Shown here: positions 11,724-26,131 of the stretch, one piece after another
How positions within the stretch are numbered: the stretch's first letter is position 1
How the letters are laid out: each line of letters starts with the position of its first letter
Assembly (NCBI RefSeq): GCF_008831285.2
Contig: NC_045143.1
Location: 3,607,503 to 3,667,502 of the forward strand
DNA from: Nymphaea colorata
Taxonomy: Eukaryota; Streptophyta; Magnoliopsida; Nymphaeales; Nymphaeaceae
DNA: 60,000 nucleotides
Reading direction: 5' to 3'
Made by a program: the position numbers and the translations under genes
The notes under the pieces: generated by a model
What the model was told of the DNA's origin: nothing
Seen by the model: the letters and a program-made list of their open reading frames with translations, nothing else
Database searches by the model: none

Positions 11724-14700
11724 AGACCACTCATTGTGGCTCAGCAATATTTAGATCAGATATGACCACTGATCGTAGTTCAACAATATTTAGATAAGTC
11801 TGATCGAAGTTCAACAATATTTAGATCAGACATGACCACTGATCGAAGTTATACAATATTCAGATGAGACAAGACCACTGATCGATGTTCAACAATATTC
11901 AGATCAGATAAGACCACTGATCGAATTCAACTATATTCGGATCTGACAAGACCACTCATCGAAGTTCTAGAATATTCAAATCAAACAAGACCATTGATCG
12001 AAGTTCAACAATATTTAGATCAGATAAGACCTCTGATCGTAGTTCAACAATATTCGCTTCAGATAAGACTACTGATCGAATTTCAACTATATTCTCACTA
12101 AATGAGTCCACTAATCGAACTCCAACAACATTCAGATTAGATAAGGTAGCTGATTGAAGTTCCACAATATTCATATATGATAAGACCACTGATCGAAGTT
12201 CTACACCATTCAGATCAGATATGACCACTGATCAAAGTTCAACAATATTCAGATCAGACAAGACCATTGATCCAAGTTCTACAATATTCAGATCAGACAA
12301 GACCACTCATCGAAGTTCAACAATATTCAGATCACATAAAACCACTGATCGAAGTTCAACTATATTCGGATCAGACAAGACCACTGATCGAAGTTTAACA
12401 ATATTTAGATCAGATAAGACCACTGATCGAAGTTCAACTATATTCGGATCAGACAAGACCACTGATCGAAGTTCTACAACATTTAGATCAATCAAGACCA
12501 TTGATCGAAGTTCCACAATATTCAGATCTGATAAGACCACTGATCGAAGTTCTACAACATTCAGATCACATATGACCACTGATCGAAGTTCAACAATATT
12601 CAGATCAGACAAGACCATTGATCGAAGTTCTACAATATTTAGATCAGACAAGACCACTGATCAAAGTTCAACAACATTTAGATCACATAAAACCATTGAT
12701 CGAAGTTCAACTATATTCGTATTAGACCAGACCACTGATCGAACTTCTACAATATTCAGATCAAACAAGACCATTGGTCGAAGTTCTACAATATTTAGAT
12801 CGGAAAAGACATCTAATCGTAGTTCAACAATATTCGCATCAGATAGGACCACGACCACTGATTGAAGTTCAACTATATTCTGATTAGATAAGACCATTGA
12901 TCGAAGTCCAATACCATTTAGATTAGATAAGGTAGCTGACCGAAGTTCCACAATATTCAGATCAAAGAACACCACTGATCGAAGTTCAACTATATTCGGA
13001 TCAGACAAGACCACGGATCGAAGTTCTACAATATTCAGATCAAATAAGACCATTGATCGAAGTTGAACAATATTTAGATCAGATAAGTCCTCTGATCGTA
13101 ATTCAACAATATTCACTTCAGATAAGACCACTGATCGAAGTTCAACTATATTCGGATTAGATAAGACCAGTAATCGAAATCCAACAATATTCAGATTAGT
13201 TAAGGTAGTTGATGAAAGTTCCATAACATTCAGATCTGATAAGACCACTGATAGAAGTTCAACAATATTCCAATCAGACAAGACCCCCGATCGAAGTTTT
13301 ACAACATTCAAATCAGACAAAAACACTGATCGAAGTTCAACATTATTCAGATCAGATAAGACCATTGACTGATGTTCAACTATATTCGGATCAGACAAGA
13401 CCACTGATCCAAGTTCTACAATATTCAGATAAGACAAGACCACTCTTTGAAGTTCTACAATGTTCAGATCAACGAAGACCATTGATCGAAGTTCTACAAT
13501 ATTTAGATCAGATAAGACCTCTTATCGTAATTCAACAATATTCACTACAGATAAGACTATTGATTGAAGTTCAACTATATTCTGATTAGGTAAGACCACT
13601 AATCAAAATCCAACAACATTCAGATTAGTTAAGGTAGTTGATCAAAGTTCCACAACATTCAGATCTGATAAGACCACTGATAGAAGTTCAACAATATTCC
13701 GATCAGACAAGACCACTGATCAAAGTTGTACAATATTCAGATAAGACAAGACCACTGATCGAAGTTCAACATTATTCAGATCAGGCATGACCACTGATCG
13801 AAGTTCTATAATATTCAGATCAGACAAGACCACTGATCGAAGTTCGACATTATTCAGATCAGGCATGACCACTAATCGTAGTACAACGATATTTGGATGA
13901 AATTCGACCACTGATCATAGTTCAACAATATTCAAATCAGATAAGACTATTGATCGAAGTTCAACAATATTCAGATAAGATATAAGTATATAACCACTGA
14001 TGTAGTTCAACAATATTTAGATCAAATATAATCATTGATCGTAGTTCAATAATATTTAGATCAAATAAGACCACTCATGAAAGTTCTACAATATTCATAT
14101 CAGAGAAGACCACTGATCGAAGTTCAACAATATTCAGATTAAATAAGGCCACTGATCAAAGTTCAACTATATTCGGATCAGACAAAACCACTGATCGAAG
14201 TTCTACAATATTCACATTAAACAAGACCATTGATCGAAGTTCAACAATATTTAGATCAGAGAAGACCTCTGATCGTAGTTGCCACTGATCGAAGTCCAAC
14301 AACATTGAAATTAGATAAAGTAATTGATCGAAGTTCCACAAGATTCAGATCTGATAGGTCCACTAATCGAAGTTCTACAACATTCAGATCACATATGATT
14401 ACTGATTGAAGTTCAACAATATTCAGATCAAATAAGACCACTGATCATAGTTCAACAATATTCGGATCAGATATGACAACTTATCAAAGTTCAACAATAT
14501 TCAGATTAGACAAGGCCACTCATCGAAGTTTTACAATATTTAGACAATATAAGACTGTTGATCGAAGTTCAACAATATTCGGATCAGATATGACCACTGT
14601 TCATTGTTCAAGAATATTCAGATCAGATATGACCACTGATCGAAGTTCTACAATGTTCAGATCAGACAAGACCATTGATCGATGTTCAAAAATATTTAGA

Positions 14701-17700
14701 TCAAATAAGACTGCTGGTCATAGTTCAACAATACTCGGATTGGATAAGACCATTGATGGAAGTTCTACAATATTTAGATCAGACAAGACCACTGATAGAA
14801 GTTATACAATTTTCATATCAGACAAGACCACTGATCGAAGTTCTACAATATTCAGATCAGACAAGACCACTGAACAAAGTTGAACAATATTTAGATCAGA
14901 TAAGACCGTTGATCGTAGTTCAATAAATTCTTATCAGATAAGACCACTGATCGAAGTTCAGTAGTATTTGGATCAGATATACCCATTGATGATAGTTCAA
15001 CAATATTCAGATAGATACGACAGTTGATCGAAGTTCTACAAAATTCCGATTAGTAAAGACCATTGATCGATGTTCAACAATATTTATATTATATAAGATC
15101 GCTGATCATAGTTCAACAATATTCAGATCAGATAAGACCATTGATCGAAATTCAACTATATTCGGATCAGGTAAGACCACCGAATGAAGTTCAACAATAT
15201 TCATATTAGATAAGGCAACTGATCGAAGCTCAACAATTTTAAGATCAGACAAGACCACTGATCGAAGTTCAATAATTTTCAGATTAGATAGGCCACTAAT
15301 CGAAGTTCAACAATTTTTCGATCAAATGAGACCACTAATCCAAGTTCTACGATTTCCTGATCAAATATGATCGTTGATCAAAGTTTGACAATTTTCATAT
15401 TTGGAAAGACCACTAATCGAAGTTCAATAATATTCAGATCGAACAAGACCATTGATCGAAGTTCAACAATATTCGGATCAGTGTATGACCACTGATCGTA
15501 GGTCAACAATATTCAAATCAGATAAGACCACTGATCGAAGTTCAACAATATTGAGATAAGATATAACCACTGATCTTATTTCAACAATATTCAGATCAGA
15601 TATAACCATTGATTGTTGTTCAACAATATTCATATCAGGTAAGACAACTGGTCGAAGTTCTACAATATTCATATCAGGCATGACCACTGATCGAAGTTCA
15701 ACAATATTCGGATAAGATAAGTCCACTGATCGAAGTTCAACTATGTTCAGATGAAATAAGACCACTAATCGAAGTTCAACTATATTTGGATGCGATAAGA
15801 CCACTGATCGAAGTCCATCAACAATTAGATTGGTTAAGGTTGTTGATCGATGTTCCATAAGAATTAGATATGAGAAGAACAATGATCGAAGTTCAACAAC
15901 ATTCAGATCAAATATAACCACTGATCGTAGTTCAACAATGTTCAGATCATATAAGACCATTGATCGAAGTTCAACAATATTAAGATCATATAAGACCACT
16001 AATTGTAGTTCAATAGTATTTGAATTAGATCAGACCACTTATCGAAGTTCAACGATATTCAAATCAAATATGACCACTCATCGTAGTTCAACAATATTTA
16101 GTTCAAATAAGACCACTGATCGAAGTTCTACAATATTCGGATCAGACCATACCACTGATGGAAGTTCAATAATATTCGGATCAGACAAGACCACTGATCG
16201 AAGTTCAACAATATTTGGATTAGATAAGGCCATTCATCGAAGTTCAAGTATGTTCAGATCAGATAAGACCACTGATCGAAGTTCAACTTTATTCGGTTCA
16301 GATAAGACCACTGATCGAAGTCCAACAACAATTAGATTAGGTAAGTTAGCTGATCGAAGTTCCATAAGATTCAGATCTGATAAGACTAATGATCGAAGTT
16401 CAACAACATTCAGATCACATATAACCACTGATCGTAGTTCAACAATGTTCAGATCAGAGATCGAAGTTCAACAATATTAAGTTCAGATAAGACCACTAAT
16501 TGTAGTTCAACTATATTCTAATTAGATATGACTACTTATTGAAGTTCAACGATATTCAAATCATATATGACCACTGATCGTAGTTCAACAAATATTCAAT
16601 TCAAATGAGACAACTGATCGAAGTTCTACAATATTCGGATCAGACAATACCACCGATGAAAGTTCAACAATATTTATATCAGATAAGACCGTTGATTGTA
16701 GTTCAACAGTATTTGGATCATATAATACAAATGATCGAATTTCAGCAATTTTCAGATCAGATGAGTCCTGTTATCAAAGTTCAACAATTTTCAGATTAGA
16801 TAAGACCATTGGTCGTAGTTCAACAATTTTCAAACTAGATAAGATGACTGATCGAAGTTCAACAATTTTTAGATCAAATAAGACCACTGATCGGAGCTCA
16901 ACATTTTTCAAATCAAATAAGACTACTGATCCAAGTTCAATAATATTCAAATCAGATATGACCACTGATCGTAGTTCAACAATATTCATATTAGATAAGA
17001 CCATTGATCCAAGTTCAACAATCTTTGAATCTGATAGATAAGACCACTGATCGTAGTTCAACAATATTCATATCAGACAATGCCACTGATCAAAGCTCAA
17101 CTATGTTTATATTAGATAAAACCACTGATCGTAGTTCAATAATATTTGGATCAGACAATACCACCGATCAAAGTTCAACAATGTTTATATTAAATAAGAC
17201 TGTAGATCGTTGTTCAACAATATTCGGATCTGATAAGACCACTGATTGAAGTTCTTCAATATTCGGATTGGACAAGGCCATTGATCGATGTTCAACAATA
17301 TTTAGATCAGATAAGACCGCTAATCAAAGTTCAACTATGTTTGGATCAGATAAGACCACTGATCGAAGTTCAACAATATTCATATTAGATAAGGCAGCTG
17401 ATAGAAGCTCAATAATTTTCAGATCAGATGAGGCTGCTGATCGAAGCTCAATAATTTTCATACTAGATAGGCCACTGATCGAAGTTCAGCAATTTTCTGA
17501 TCAAATAAGACCACCGATCGAAGTTCAACAATTTTCTTATCAAATAAGACCAATAATCGAAATTCAACAATTTTCAGAATTAGTAATACCACTAATCGTT
17601 GTTCAAAAATATTCGTATCAGATAAGACCACTGATCGAAGTTCAACAATATTCATATCAAATAAGACCATTGATTGAAGTTCAACAATATTTAGATTGGA

Positions 17701-19757
17701 TATAACTACTGATCGTAGTTCAGTAATATTCAGATCAGATATAACCAGTGATCGTAGTTCAACAGCATTTAGATCAGATAACACCACTAATCGAAGTTCT
17801 ACAATATTCAGATACCACTGATTGAAGTTCAACAATATTTAGATAAGATAAGATCGCTGATCGTAGTTCAACAATATTCGGATCAGATAAGACTACTGAT
17901 CGAATTTCAATAATTTTCATATCAGATGAGACCACTGATCAAAGTTCAACAATTTTCAGATTAGATAAGACCATTGGTCGTAGTTCAACAATTTTCAGAC
18001 TAGATAAGACGTCTGATCGAAGTTCAACAATATTCCGATAAGATATGACCACTTATCGTAGTTCAACCGTCTTTGGATAAGATAAAACCACTAATCGAGG
18101 AAGACTACTGATCGTAGTTCAATAGTATTCATAATGGATAGGGCATTTGATCGAAGTTCAACAATTTTCAGACCAAATAAGACCACTGATCAAAGTTCAA
18201 CAAGTTTTAGATTAGATAAGGTAGCTGGTCGAATTTCAACATTTTTTTGATCTTATAAGACCACTAATCGTAGTTCAACAATGTTTAGGTCAGATAAGAC
18301 CATTGATCAAGTTCAACAATATTTAGATCGGATATGACCACTGATCGAAGTTCAGCAATATTGAGATTAGATAAGACCATTGATCGTAGTTCAACAATAT
18401 TCAAATCAGATAGGACCATCGATTGAAGTTCAACAATATTCGGATCAGATAGGACCACTGATCGAAGTTCAACAATTTTAGATCCGATAAGACCAACGAT
18501 TGAAGTTCAACAATATTCATATCAGATAAGATGATTGGTCGAAGATAAACAATTTTTAGATGAGATAAGACCATTGATGGTAGTTCAATGCTTTTCATAT
18601 CAAATAAGACTGCTTATCGAAGTTTAACAATTTTCAAATCTGATTAGACAACTAATCGATGATCGATAATTTTCATACCCGATAAGACCATTGATCAGAT
18701 TAGACAATTCATGGAAGTTCAATAATTTTTTGATTACATAAGGCCACTTTCAACAATCTTCAGATAAGATAAGACTACTGATCGAACTTCAAGAGTGTTT
18801 AGATCAGATGTTTTCAAATTAGATAAGACATATGATCAAACTTCAAGAATTGTTACATCTGATATGACCACTGATTGGACTTCAACAATTTTCAGTCCGA
18901 TAAGACCACTGATCGTAGTTCAATAATTTTCAGATCAGATAAGACCACTAATGGAAGTTCAACAATTTACAGTTCAGATATGGCCAATGATTGAAGTTCA
19001 AGAATTTTGATATGAGATAAGACCTCTGATCAAAGTTCAACAATTTTCACATCAGATAAGATCACTAATCAACGTTCAAGAATTTTGAGATAAGATGAGA
19101 CAATCGATCGAAGATCCACAATTTTTTGATCAGATGAGACCGTTGATCGAATTTCAACAATTTTGAGATAAGATCATTGATCGAAGTTCAACAACTTTCA
19201 AATCAAATAACACCATTGATGTACACTCTCAAATATATTCCAATCCAACAATTTTTAGAAATTATACGGCCATGGATCCCAACCCACATGAGAACAATTC
19301 GTGAATATGAAGAATTGTACGTTTGGTCACTAATTATTCATCTTCAACTTAGGTCACTAATTGCGATCTTCAACTAGATGTAATTCCAATTGTTTTTGTA
19401 TTAGATAAGACCCGTAGCTCAGACCCACAATCAATTCTAAATCCAGCAATCTATGAATTCAATAAGACCACTGATGAAGACTCGCAACTAGTACTAAATG
19501 CACAATTTTTGGATCAAATAAGACCATTGATCCGAGCTCACAAATTGATCTAAATCCAACAATTTTGGATCACATAAGACCATTGATCTGAACCCACTGC
19601 CAAATCCAAATCCTACAATTTCTAGATACGTTAAAACTATTGATCTAAAACAACAATACACCCAAATTCGAATACTCTAGGATTAGATATGACCATTGAT
19701 CAAAGTTTAGCACTTTTCAGGTTAGATAAGACCATTGATCGAAGTTCCACAATATTT
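11724..19757. repeat. 39-bp minisatellite array 2
   Basis: About 200 units of the same 39-bp repeat as array 1. Units 11940-14000 are the most regular and share the same variant blocks as array 1: AATGAG at 12101 matches 451, 1231 and 1879, and 12580-12870 corresponds to 2346-2640. The longest open frames are 214 codons (+, 12221-12865) and 273 codons (-, 12661-13482). From about 15.2 kb the units change to a subfamily with AATTTTCAG in place of AATATTCAG, and from about 18 kb they are strongly diverged. Isolated broken units occur up to 19757. This gradient fits an ageing array edge. Confidence 0.95.
15200..19757. repeat. Diverged right flank of array 2
   Basis: The 39-bp periodicity persists but units lose length and frame. 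AATTTTCAGA variants dominate, and from about 19.2 kb only half-units such as GACCATTGATC separated by unrelated sequence remain. Long open frames disappear here. This is what unequal exchange predicts for the edge of a tandem array. Confidence 0.8.
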
Positions 19758-22700
19758 AAAACTCTCCTAGATATTTTTGAATTTGTGAATAGTAATGCTC
19801 TTTTTTATACTTTCATGACTTTTCTCCCCGATTGTTCCTGTCACGGGCTGAACAGTTCCAATCTTTTTTTTTTTTAATTTATCTCTCTATTGAAAATTTT
19901 CTTGGATTTTCATCAACATCTTTGACATTTTTTGCCCATGATTGTATATTAGCTTTGGAAGAAAATTTGTATATTTTTCTCAAGCACTTGGTCTGGTAAT
20001 TTTTTGTAGGATTTTGCTTAATTTCTTAATTTTTTTTTATTGTTTCTCAAGAAAATGCAAATTTTTACCACTGGTTGTTTAATTGTGGGGGAATTTTTCA
20101 AATTTTCAGATTTTATTTTTAATTGTCATTCCAGCTGCATTTTGGGATGTTTTCTTTATATGCAAAATCTTGCATAATATGAAAATATCCAATGTTTTCG
20201 GATGTCAACATATACTTTTCATATCTTTTTTGCAGTTTTATGTGTAGTGTAATGAGTTACTTTTCAAGGAATGGAAATAATTATCTGATGTTCTATTATA
20301 TTTCCTGTTAGAGCATGGGGAACACATTGTCATTTGACAGGTACACGGTCATGTCCACATCTCCAAAGCATTTAGTAGAATGTAACTTGATGAACCATAG
20401 AAAGTTGTCGTTTAGTTATGTCTGATCATTCGTTGTTGAATACCATGTTGGAACCTTGGTTACTGAAAAACTTGCATAGGTTTTTATTTTCTTTATCATT
20501 TGTTTAAAATGGTTTGCACAAATCCATGTTTTTTAACAGACCCATGTTACTTAAATCTCCTCTACAAACAGGAAGTTTTGGAACTCAAAAATTTGCTTTT
20601 ACAAGGATTAGCTAAGGATAAGGTCAACGGGAGGTTCTATTTTTGAGGAATTCAGAATCCAGTAGTTGGTTTGTCTTTTGCTTCTTGCTGGATATTCTTA
20701 ACGTATTTGGTTGCTTTGTCTGGTCCATTTTTTTGGGTCATGCATTGCTCTTTACATTTTATGAAGCTGTCCTTGTGTGAGTGCAGCTTGTTGTTATTTC
20801 ATTGTCTTTTCTACTCATTGTTATGTTTCACTTGTGTTTATGTTTCCATACAATTTTTATTTAAGTAGCTGTTTTATAATAGTATCATGTCTTTTTGTTT
20901 CCTGACATTTGACTTGGTACGTACCCTTGTTCTGCGAATCCAATATGTTGTGCAGTGTCCCTCTAGGTGACATTTCATGGAACACAACTATGGTGTGTGT
21001 GGTTCAACGAACCAATTATGGCTAGCTTACTATTTAAGCAGGTGTTTATGTGGTAAAGAACTAAAAGTCTCTCATGTATTAGTTTTATAAGGGACCTAAA
21101 GTTGCTCTCAAGTAAAACCAATTTTAAGTTCATTAATTTGTATTCATCTTTTGAAACGTACCCAATAATCAGTAGCTCAACTATACTCAATTTAGCTGTA
21201 ATCTAGGAAATAGTTAAAACTTTTCTGATTTAACAATAGTAAAACTTTTGTGATTTAACAATCATTTTGACAAAAATGCTCTTATCAACTTTTAAAGGAT
21301 ATTAGAAAAATTTGTTTTTTTAACTATATTGAAAATGTAGGTGTCTTTTGAATATCAGCTTGTTGTGTTTTTGAAACTTTATTAATATTTTTAGACAAAA
21401 TTTAAGGCAGTCTAGTGATAGGCCCCGTCCGAACATACCTTATTATTTAATTGGCTCAAGTGCTAAGGGAAGATAAGATTATTATAGCAATTGGGAAGAA
21501 CATACAACATGAAATGTGCAAAGCAGCGTGCAAAGCAGCTCTCTGTGTCTCCCCCACACTCGTACATTAATTCAAACTCAATTGATCGTAAATCATTCAT
21601 ATTGGATCATCAAATCATTCATATAAGACACACACATGCATCCACAGTCAGCTTTCAATGAATTTTTTGGTTTTTTGTGGTAGCAGCAGTAGGATATTTT
21701 TGGTTAAAGGGCACTTGAGTTATGTTTGGTGTGCACACACCACATAATTTATTGAATCTCATAGTGTTGTTTTTTTTAGAAAATCCTTTATTGCTCCAAG
21801 AATTTTTGACCACTGAGAAGAAACGAAGATACCGTTCAAAGCTGTTGGTCTGACATCCACTAGTTGGGGGGTCCAAGATCCTCGTCCCAAAATGTACCAA
21901 AGGTAATTTACTCAGCATTTTTTACTCTTTCTTTTACCAGACGAGTCTTGACATCTTTTTTGCATAATCAGGATACAATTGATGTTTTCTTATTTATGCG
22001 AAAAAATGTACTTTAAGACCTGTTAAGATGAGGCAAAGTTAGTATTACCAGGAAAACATGAGAAGATGAATATTAAGGAAAATTTAGTATAAACTCCTTT
22101 TTTGAAGAGAGTATCAAATATGCGACGTAAGTTTCTGATTCTTTTAAATACTTTGTTAGTTTTACTTACCAATGTTGTTAGAATCAGCTTTAAAAGAATG
22201 GCACTGACGTTTTTTTGTTACAGCGTCGTTTAACTCAAGATGATAACGTTGAAGGGTATAGACTCATACGTTGCTCTGAGGTACCCTTCCATCTCTACTG
22301 TCTACAGAAAGTCAGAAACTACCACAGTATCGAACATTCCTTTTTTGTTTAGTTTTGCGGCAGCTTTGAAACTATTTTGAAGATACTCAAAGGCGATATG
22401 AATAGGTTGTGGACTATAAATGATAGGGATAAGATCAACTCTTGCTTTCTGTTGGTATTGCCTTTGGAAAGTGCTAATAGTACTACTAACTTTTCGTGAA
22501 GGGGCAGTAAGTAGCTCACCAATATCTGTGCGCAAAAGAAAACAATTAATAATTTATAAAACATTAATTTTCCCGTTAAAAGAAAGTTAGTAGCTCACCA
22601 ATTTCTCGTATGTGGTTAAAGTACCACTGTCACATATAATAAGTTCCTTTTCGGAACGAAATGTGTTTTATACGTTGGAAATAAGCTCCAAAAAGTGTTG

Positions 22701-23906
22701 CTGGAATACCCATTTTCTGGAAAAATCCCGAAGGAAAGGAAGGCCGAAGTGTTTTTCTTGGTGTTGTTTTGGCGTCATTTTGTACTGTCGCATATATTCT
22801 TAAAGAGTTTTTATTTTTTAAAATTTTTCTAAGATTTCGGAAGAATTTTGTAAAAAAAAAAGAAGATTTGCCGTACCGTATTATTTGAGATGAAAAACAC
22901 TCGTTTAAATCTTGTAAATGATATTTCTTGGCATGAGTTAATTTGCAATTTGCGAGGTGCATCTCTGCCTCATTGAGTTGTAGTTTATTTACTCAAACTG
23001 TCCAAAAAACGAGAAAAGCCATGTAGGTTTAAGTCTCGCATTTTTCACCCAACCGAGGCTGATAACACTTAAGTATATTTTTCTACCAAATTTCTTAAGA
23101 ACTGCATGTTATAATACACTTCTGATTTTTTCTTCATATATCGGTCCTATAAACTAATCTTTATTTTCTTGATAATGATTTCGTCGTGTAGCAAAGTACA
23201 TAAAACTCCAACTTGACTTCTAGAGCTTCATTTGTGTGCAGGGGTATGTTTGATTACCAATTATCTTAAGGTCTCAAATTTTTAGGTGGCAAAAGATTGA
23301 TGGTAGTGCATCAAGCTAAAGATCTTAGGTTAAACTTGATGATTTTATATTGGCAAACCTGATATGGGATGGTGGAATTTGAACTTGAACTTTATAATAA
23401 GGTAATTGAGATCAGCCGACCGCTGGATATTACCTGTGCTTTCTACAACACATGACTATTAATGAGGAAGTGCCCGTGTACTATGAAAAAGTGAGTTGAG
23501 GATAGGCTTGGCAGACGGCTAAGTTGATTGCTTTAAAGTGTGCATTGTTTCTAGTATTTTCTTTCCAACTGTTCACCGAAAAAATCTTTTCTTTCCAACT
23601 GATTGCAGACAACCCTATTTGACAAGTGATGCCCGTCTTTTTGGGTCTTCTAAATTTATGCATGATCTATCCGCAATTGACGAATGCTTCCACGCGTGGG
23701 TGATCTAGAATTTATCTTTAAATTAACTTATTTAGGGGGCTCATCTTTTGCGAACCTTCACTGTTATCTAATATAGCGGTCATGATTTAATGCCTTACGA
23801 TGGAGTGTTCCAGGTCCTCGCTTTATTATTTAACCGAGAAGATGAACAAACGAAATCCATAAGGTCAGACCGAAAGTTCTACTTCAATGCAAGGAAGATC
23901 TTCAAT
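19758..23906. other. Intergenic DNA with no secure gene
   Basis: T-rich sequence. A 55-base open piece at about 22225-22279 is flanked by CAG and GTAC, and a 24-codon open piece lies near 20571-20645; both are exon-like but too short to identify. No intact protein or RNA gene is recognised. Confidence 0.5.
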
Positions 23907-23996
23907 CATCACATGGTAGCACTTATAATTTCTCTCTCAACAGAAAAAATTCATCACCTGGTAGCACTTATAATTTCTCTCTCAACAGAAAAAATG
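23907..23996. repeat. 45-bp tandem duplication
   Basis: Two adjacent copies (23907-23951 and 23952-23996) sharing GGTAGCACTTATAATTTCTC and differing at only a few bases. Confidence 0.85.
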
Positions 23997-24059
23997 CACC
24001 ATGCTTTCTTTATTAGTCCGCCGCATTGCACGTCAAACATGCAGCTACTAGAACATGAG

Positions 24060-24250
24060 TTTTAATTTTAGCGGTCAAAGGAAGGGGAGGCCGTCGCTTC
24101 TGTCGTCACCAGTGAATTGCCGTCTGCCTTTGCACTGCGACAGACCGTCCTACGGCAAGGGAGGTCGGCGGCTGCCGGCCGGCCGCAATGGAGAAGCAGC
24201 AGTCTCCCCTACCTTAACGCCCGCATTCAATTTTCTTTATTTTGCGATAA
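24060..24250. other. GC-rich island, unidentified
   Basis: A short GC-rich stretch with GGCCGGCCGCAATGG and GTCGTCACC, clearly unlike its AT-rich surroundings. It is open in two + frames but resembles no protein I know. Possibly a remnant of a 5' exon. Confidence 0.3.
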
Positions 24251-24490
24251 AATGAAATTGGGCGTCAAGCGAAACTGTCGACCCTTGTGCTTTCTTCTTC
24301 ACAAATGTGGGTCCAAAGTGGGTAAAGAGGAGTTATGTGGTAGATACCAGCTGCAAGATCACAACTTTCTCTTGGTAAGGCGTGAATTTTGGGCCTTAAA
24401 TTATGAAGAATCCGAGTGGTTACATTTTCAAGTTTTGAAAAACCTACTCGCTACAATGATCGCGTGTCATCTTTATTGGCCACGAACACA

Positions 24491-24567
24491 GACACACTTT
24501 GGATGACCAAAGTGTGTCTCTGCATATTCAATCGCATCCAAAGTGTGTCTGCATATTCAATCGCTTG
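24491..24567. repeat. Perfect 12-bp palindrome joined to a 30-bp tandem repeat
   Basis: GACACACTTTGG (24491-24502), four bases ATGA, then its exact reverse complement CCAAAGTGTGTC (24507-24518). The right arm is also the start of a segment of about 31 bases (24507-24537) that is repeated in tandem at 24538-24567. Confidence 0.8.
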
Positions 24568-24737
24568 TCTTGGATAGCCGTGCTCATCTTTTGTTAAGAA
24601 ATTTTGGATGACCAAGGCCGATGATATCCTAAACGTTCAAGTCCACATTATAGAGAACACTTGTGTTGCGTAGATCTAGCTCGGCGCTTGATATCGAGTT
24701 TTAACTACATGAGGGTGTTCAGACTTATGAATGATTT

Positions 24738-25788
24738 ACATACCAATTTAGCAAGCTTAACCATCTTCAGTACTACAACTGTTACGTTGGTTGTATGAAT
24801 CAAATGGAGTATAGTTTTACGAAAAAATACATGCACACATATGAACCACAAACCTACGCACCCCAAGCCGTACTCAATATGAACAAAATTGATTACTCGG
24901 ACCTTCTTTTCCTTCTTAAGAAATTATGAAGATTCGACCTCAGGTATATTAAACCTGACTCCTTTACTAGGTATCGACACTTGTACCATACGTATGTTTT
25001 TTAATAAAAACTGCTTGTAAGGCATGAATATGTTGAAAAGAAAATTCTGTCCCGTTAATTTTCAAGCGTCATGGAAACATGGAATTAATTTTATGTCCCA
25101 ATTAAGAGCCAATTCTTATGAAATAAAATGTATAGGATGCCAACACGCCAATTGAATTTCAAAATGTGGGTGCAATAGCTTTATTAGCACTTTAGTTAAA
25201 AGCTTAAGTAGCTACATCTTTCGATATAATATATATATATATATATATTGCAGAAAGATGAGTTTGGTTGCCAGGTGAGTTTGGTTTTCCGATTACGTAA
25301 AGTAGGCCATGCATTTTACCATTAATTTTGTAAAACTAGCTTACGGACTACCTTATTTTTGTTCCAACATGATTTCTAGGCTAGCAGTTAGAAAGCTGTC
25401 TTCGAGACTACTTTGCATCATAGATCTTTCAAATTTGGATGACATTCCAAAGGCAGAAAGAGCATGGTTACTGATTCGCTGAACACATATGACACTAACA
25501 GCAATTACATTTACATCTAATTTTAGCCATCTTATATCCCCATCAAACTTTCTCCATGGAGCAAGAATGCATGTTCTATACCTCTATGTGATCTGGTTAT
25601 GAAGCATAGGTCCATCTACAAGCATGGTTAGAAAAACTTTCCTGCCCATAATGAATGGTCAACTAAGTTAGTGTTTGATTTGATTTGAGAACTAAATCAT
25701 AATTAGATTGGGTGTAAGACATAAATCAATTTCTGTGGTCGATTTCTATTTTGACATGTGACAATGATATATGAACATGATCAAGTTC

Positions 25789-25835
<47 letters not shown>

Positions 25836-25890
25836 CAAAAATCATGTGGAAAATATTTTACATAAATATGTGTATATAATATAAATCATG
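24738..25890. repeat. Dispersed repeat A, copy 2
   Basis: Direct repeat of 4615-6534. Collinear and nearly identical up to 25786, then a (TA)n tract, then 25833-25890 matching about 6475-6534. Compared with copy 1 it lacks about 730 bases, and the junction lies in a TA tract. Unlike copy 1 it is not preceded by the satellite. Confidence 0.85.
25793..25830. repeat. (TA)n microsatellite at deletion junction
   Basis: TA run of about 38 bases that joins the two matching blocks of repeat A copy 2. Confidence 0.9.
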
Positions 25891-26123
25891 TACTAATTCA
25901 AAATATTGAATATTTTCAACCACATAATATAAATCATGCACTAATTCAAAATATTTTTCATATTCAAGTGGAAAATATTGCTTTTTATACTATTAAAATT
26001 TTGATGTTGGAAAAGCACTTAAATTTTTTATTATCAAGAACGTACCTATAAGTTCAAAAGAATTAACCTAATATACATTGCATATCAAATGACTCTCAAC
26101 ATCATATTTGTAAGATTGGATTA

Positions 26124-26131
26124 CACAAGAA
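26124..26131. repeat. Target site duplication, left
   Basis: CACAAGAA, identical to 27000-27007 on the other side of the hAT element. Confidence 0.85.

Noticed and set aside
22630-22962. 110-codon minus-strand frame
   Set aside because: Low-complexity Lys/Phe/Arg-rich translation of AT-rich DNA with no recognisable motif.
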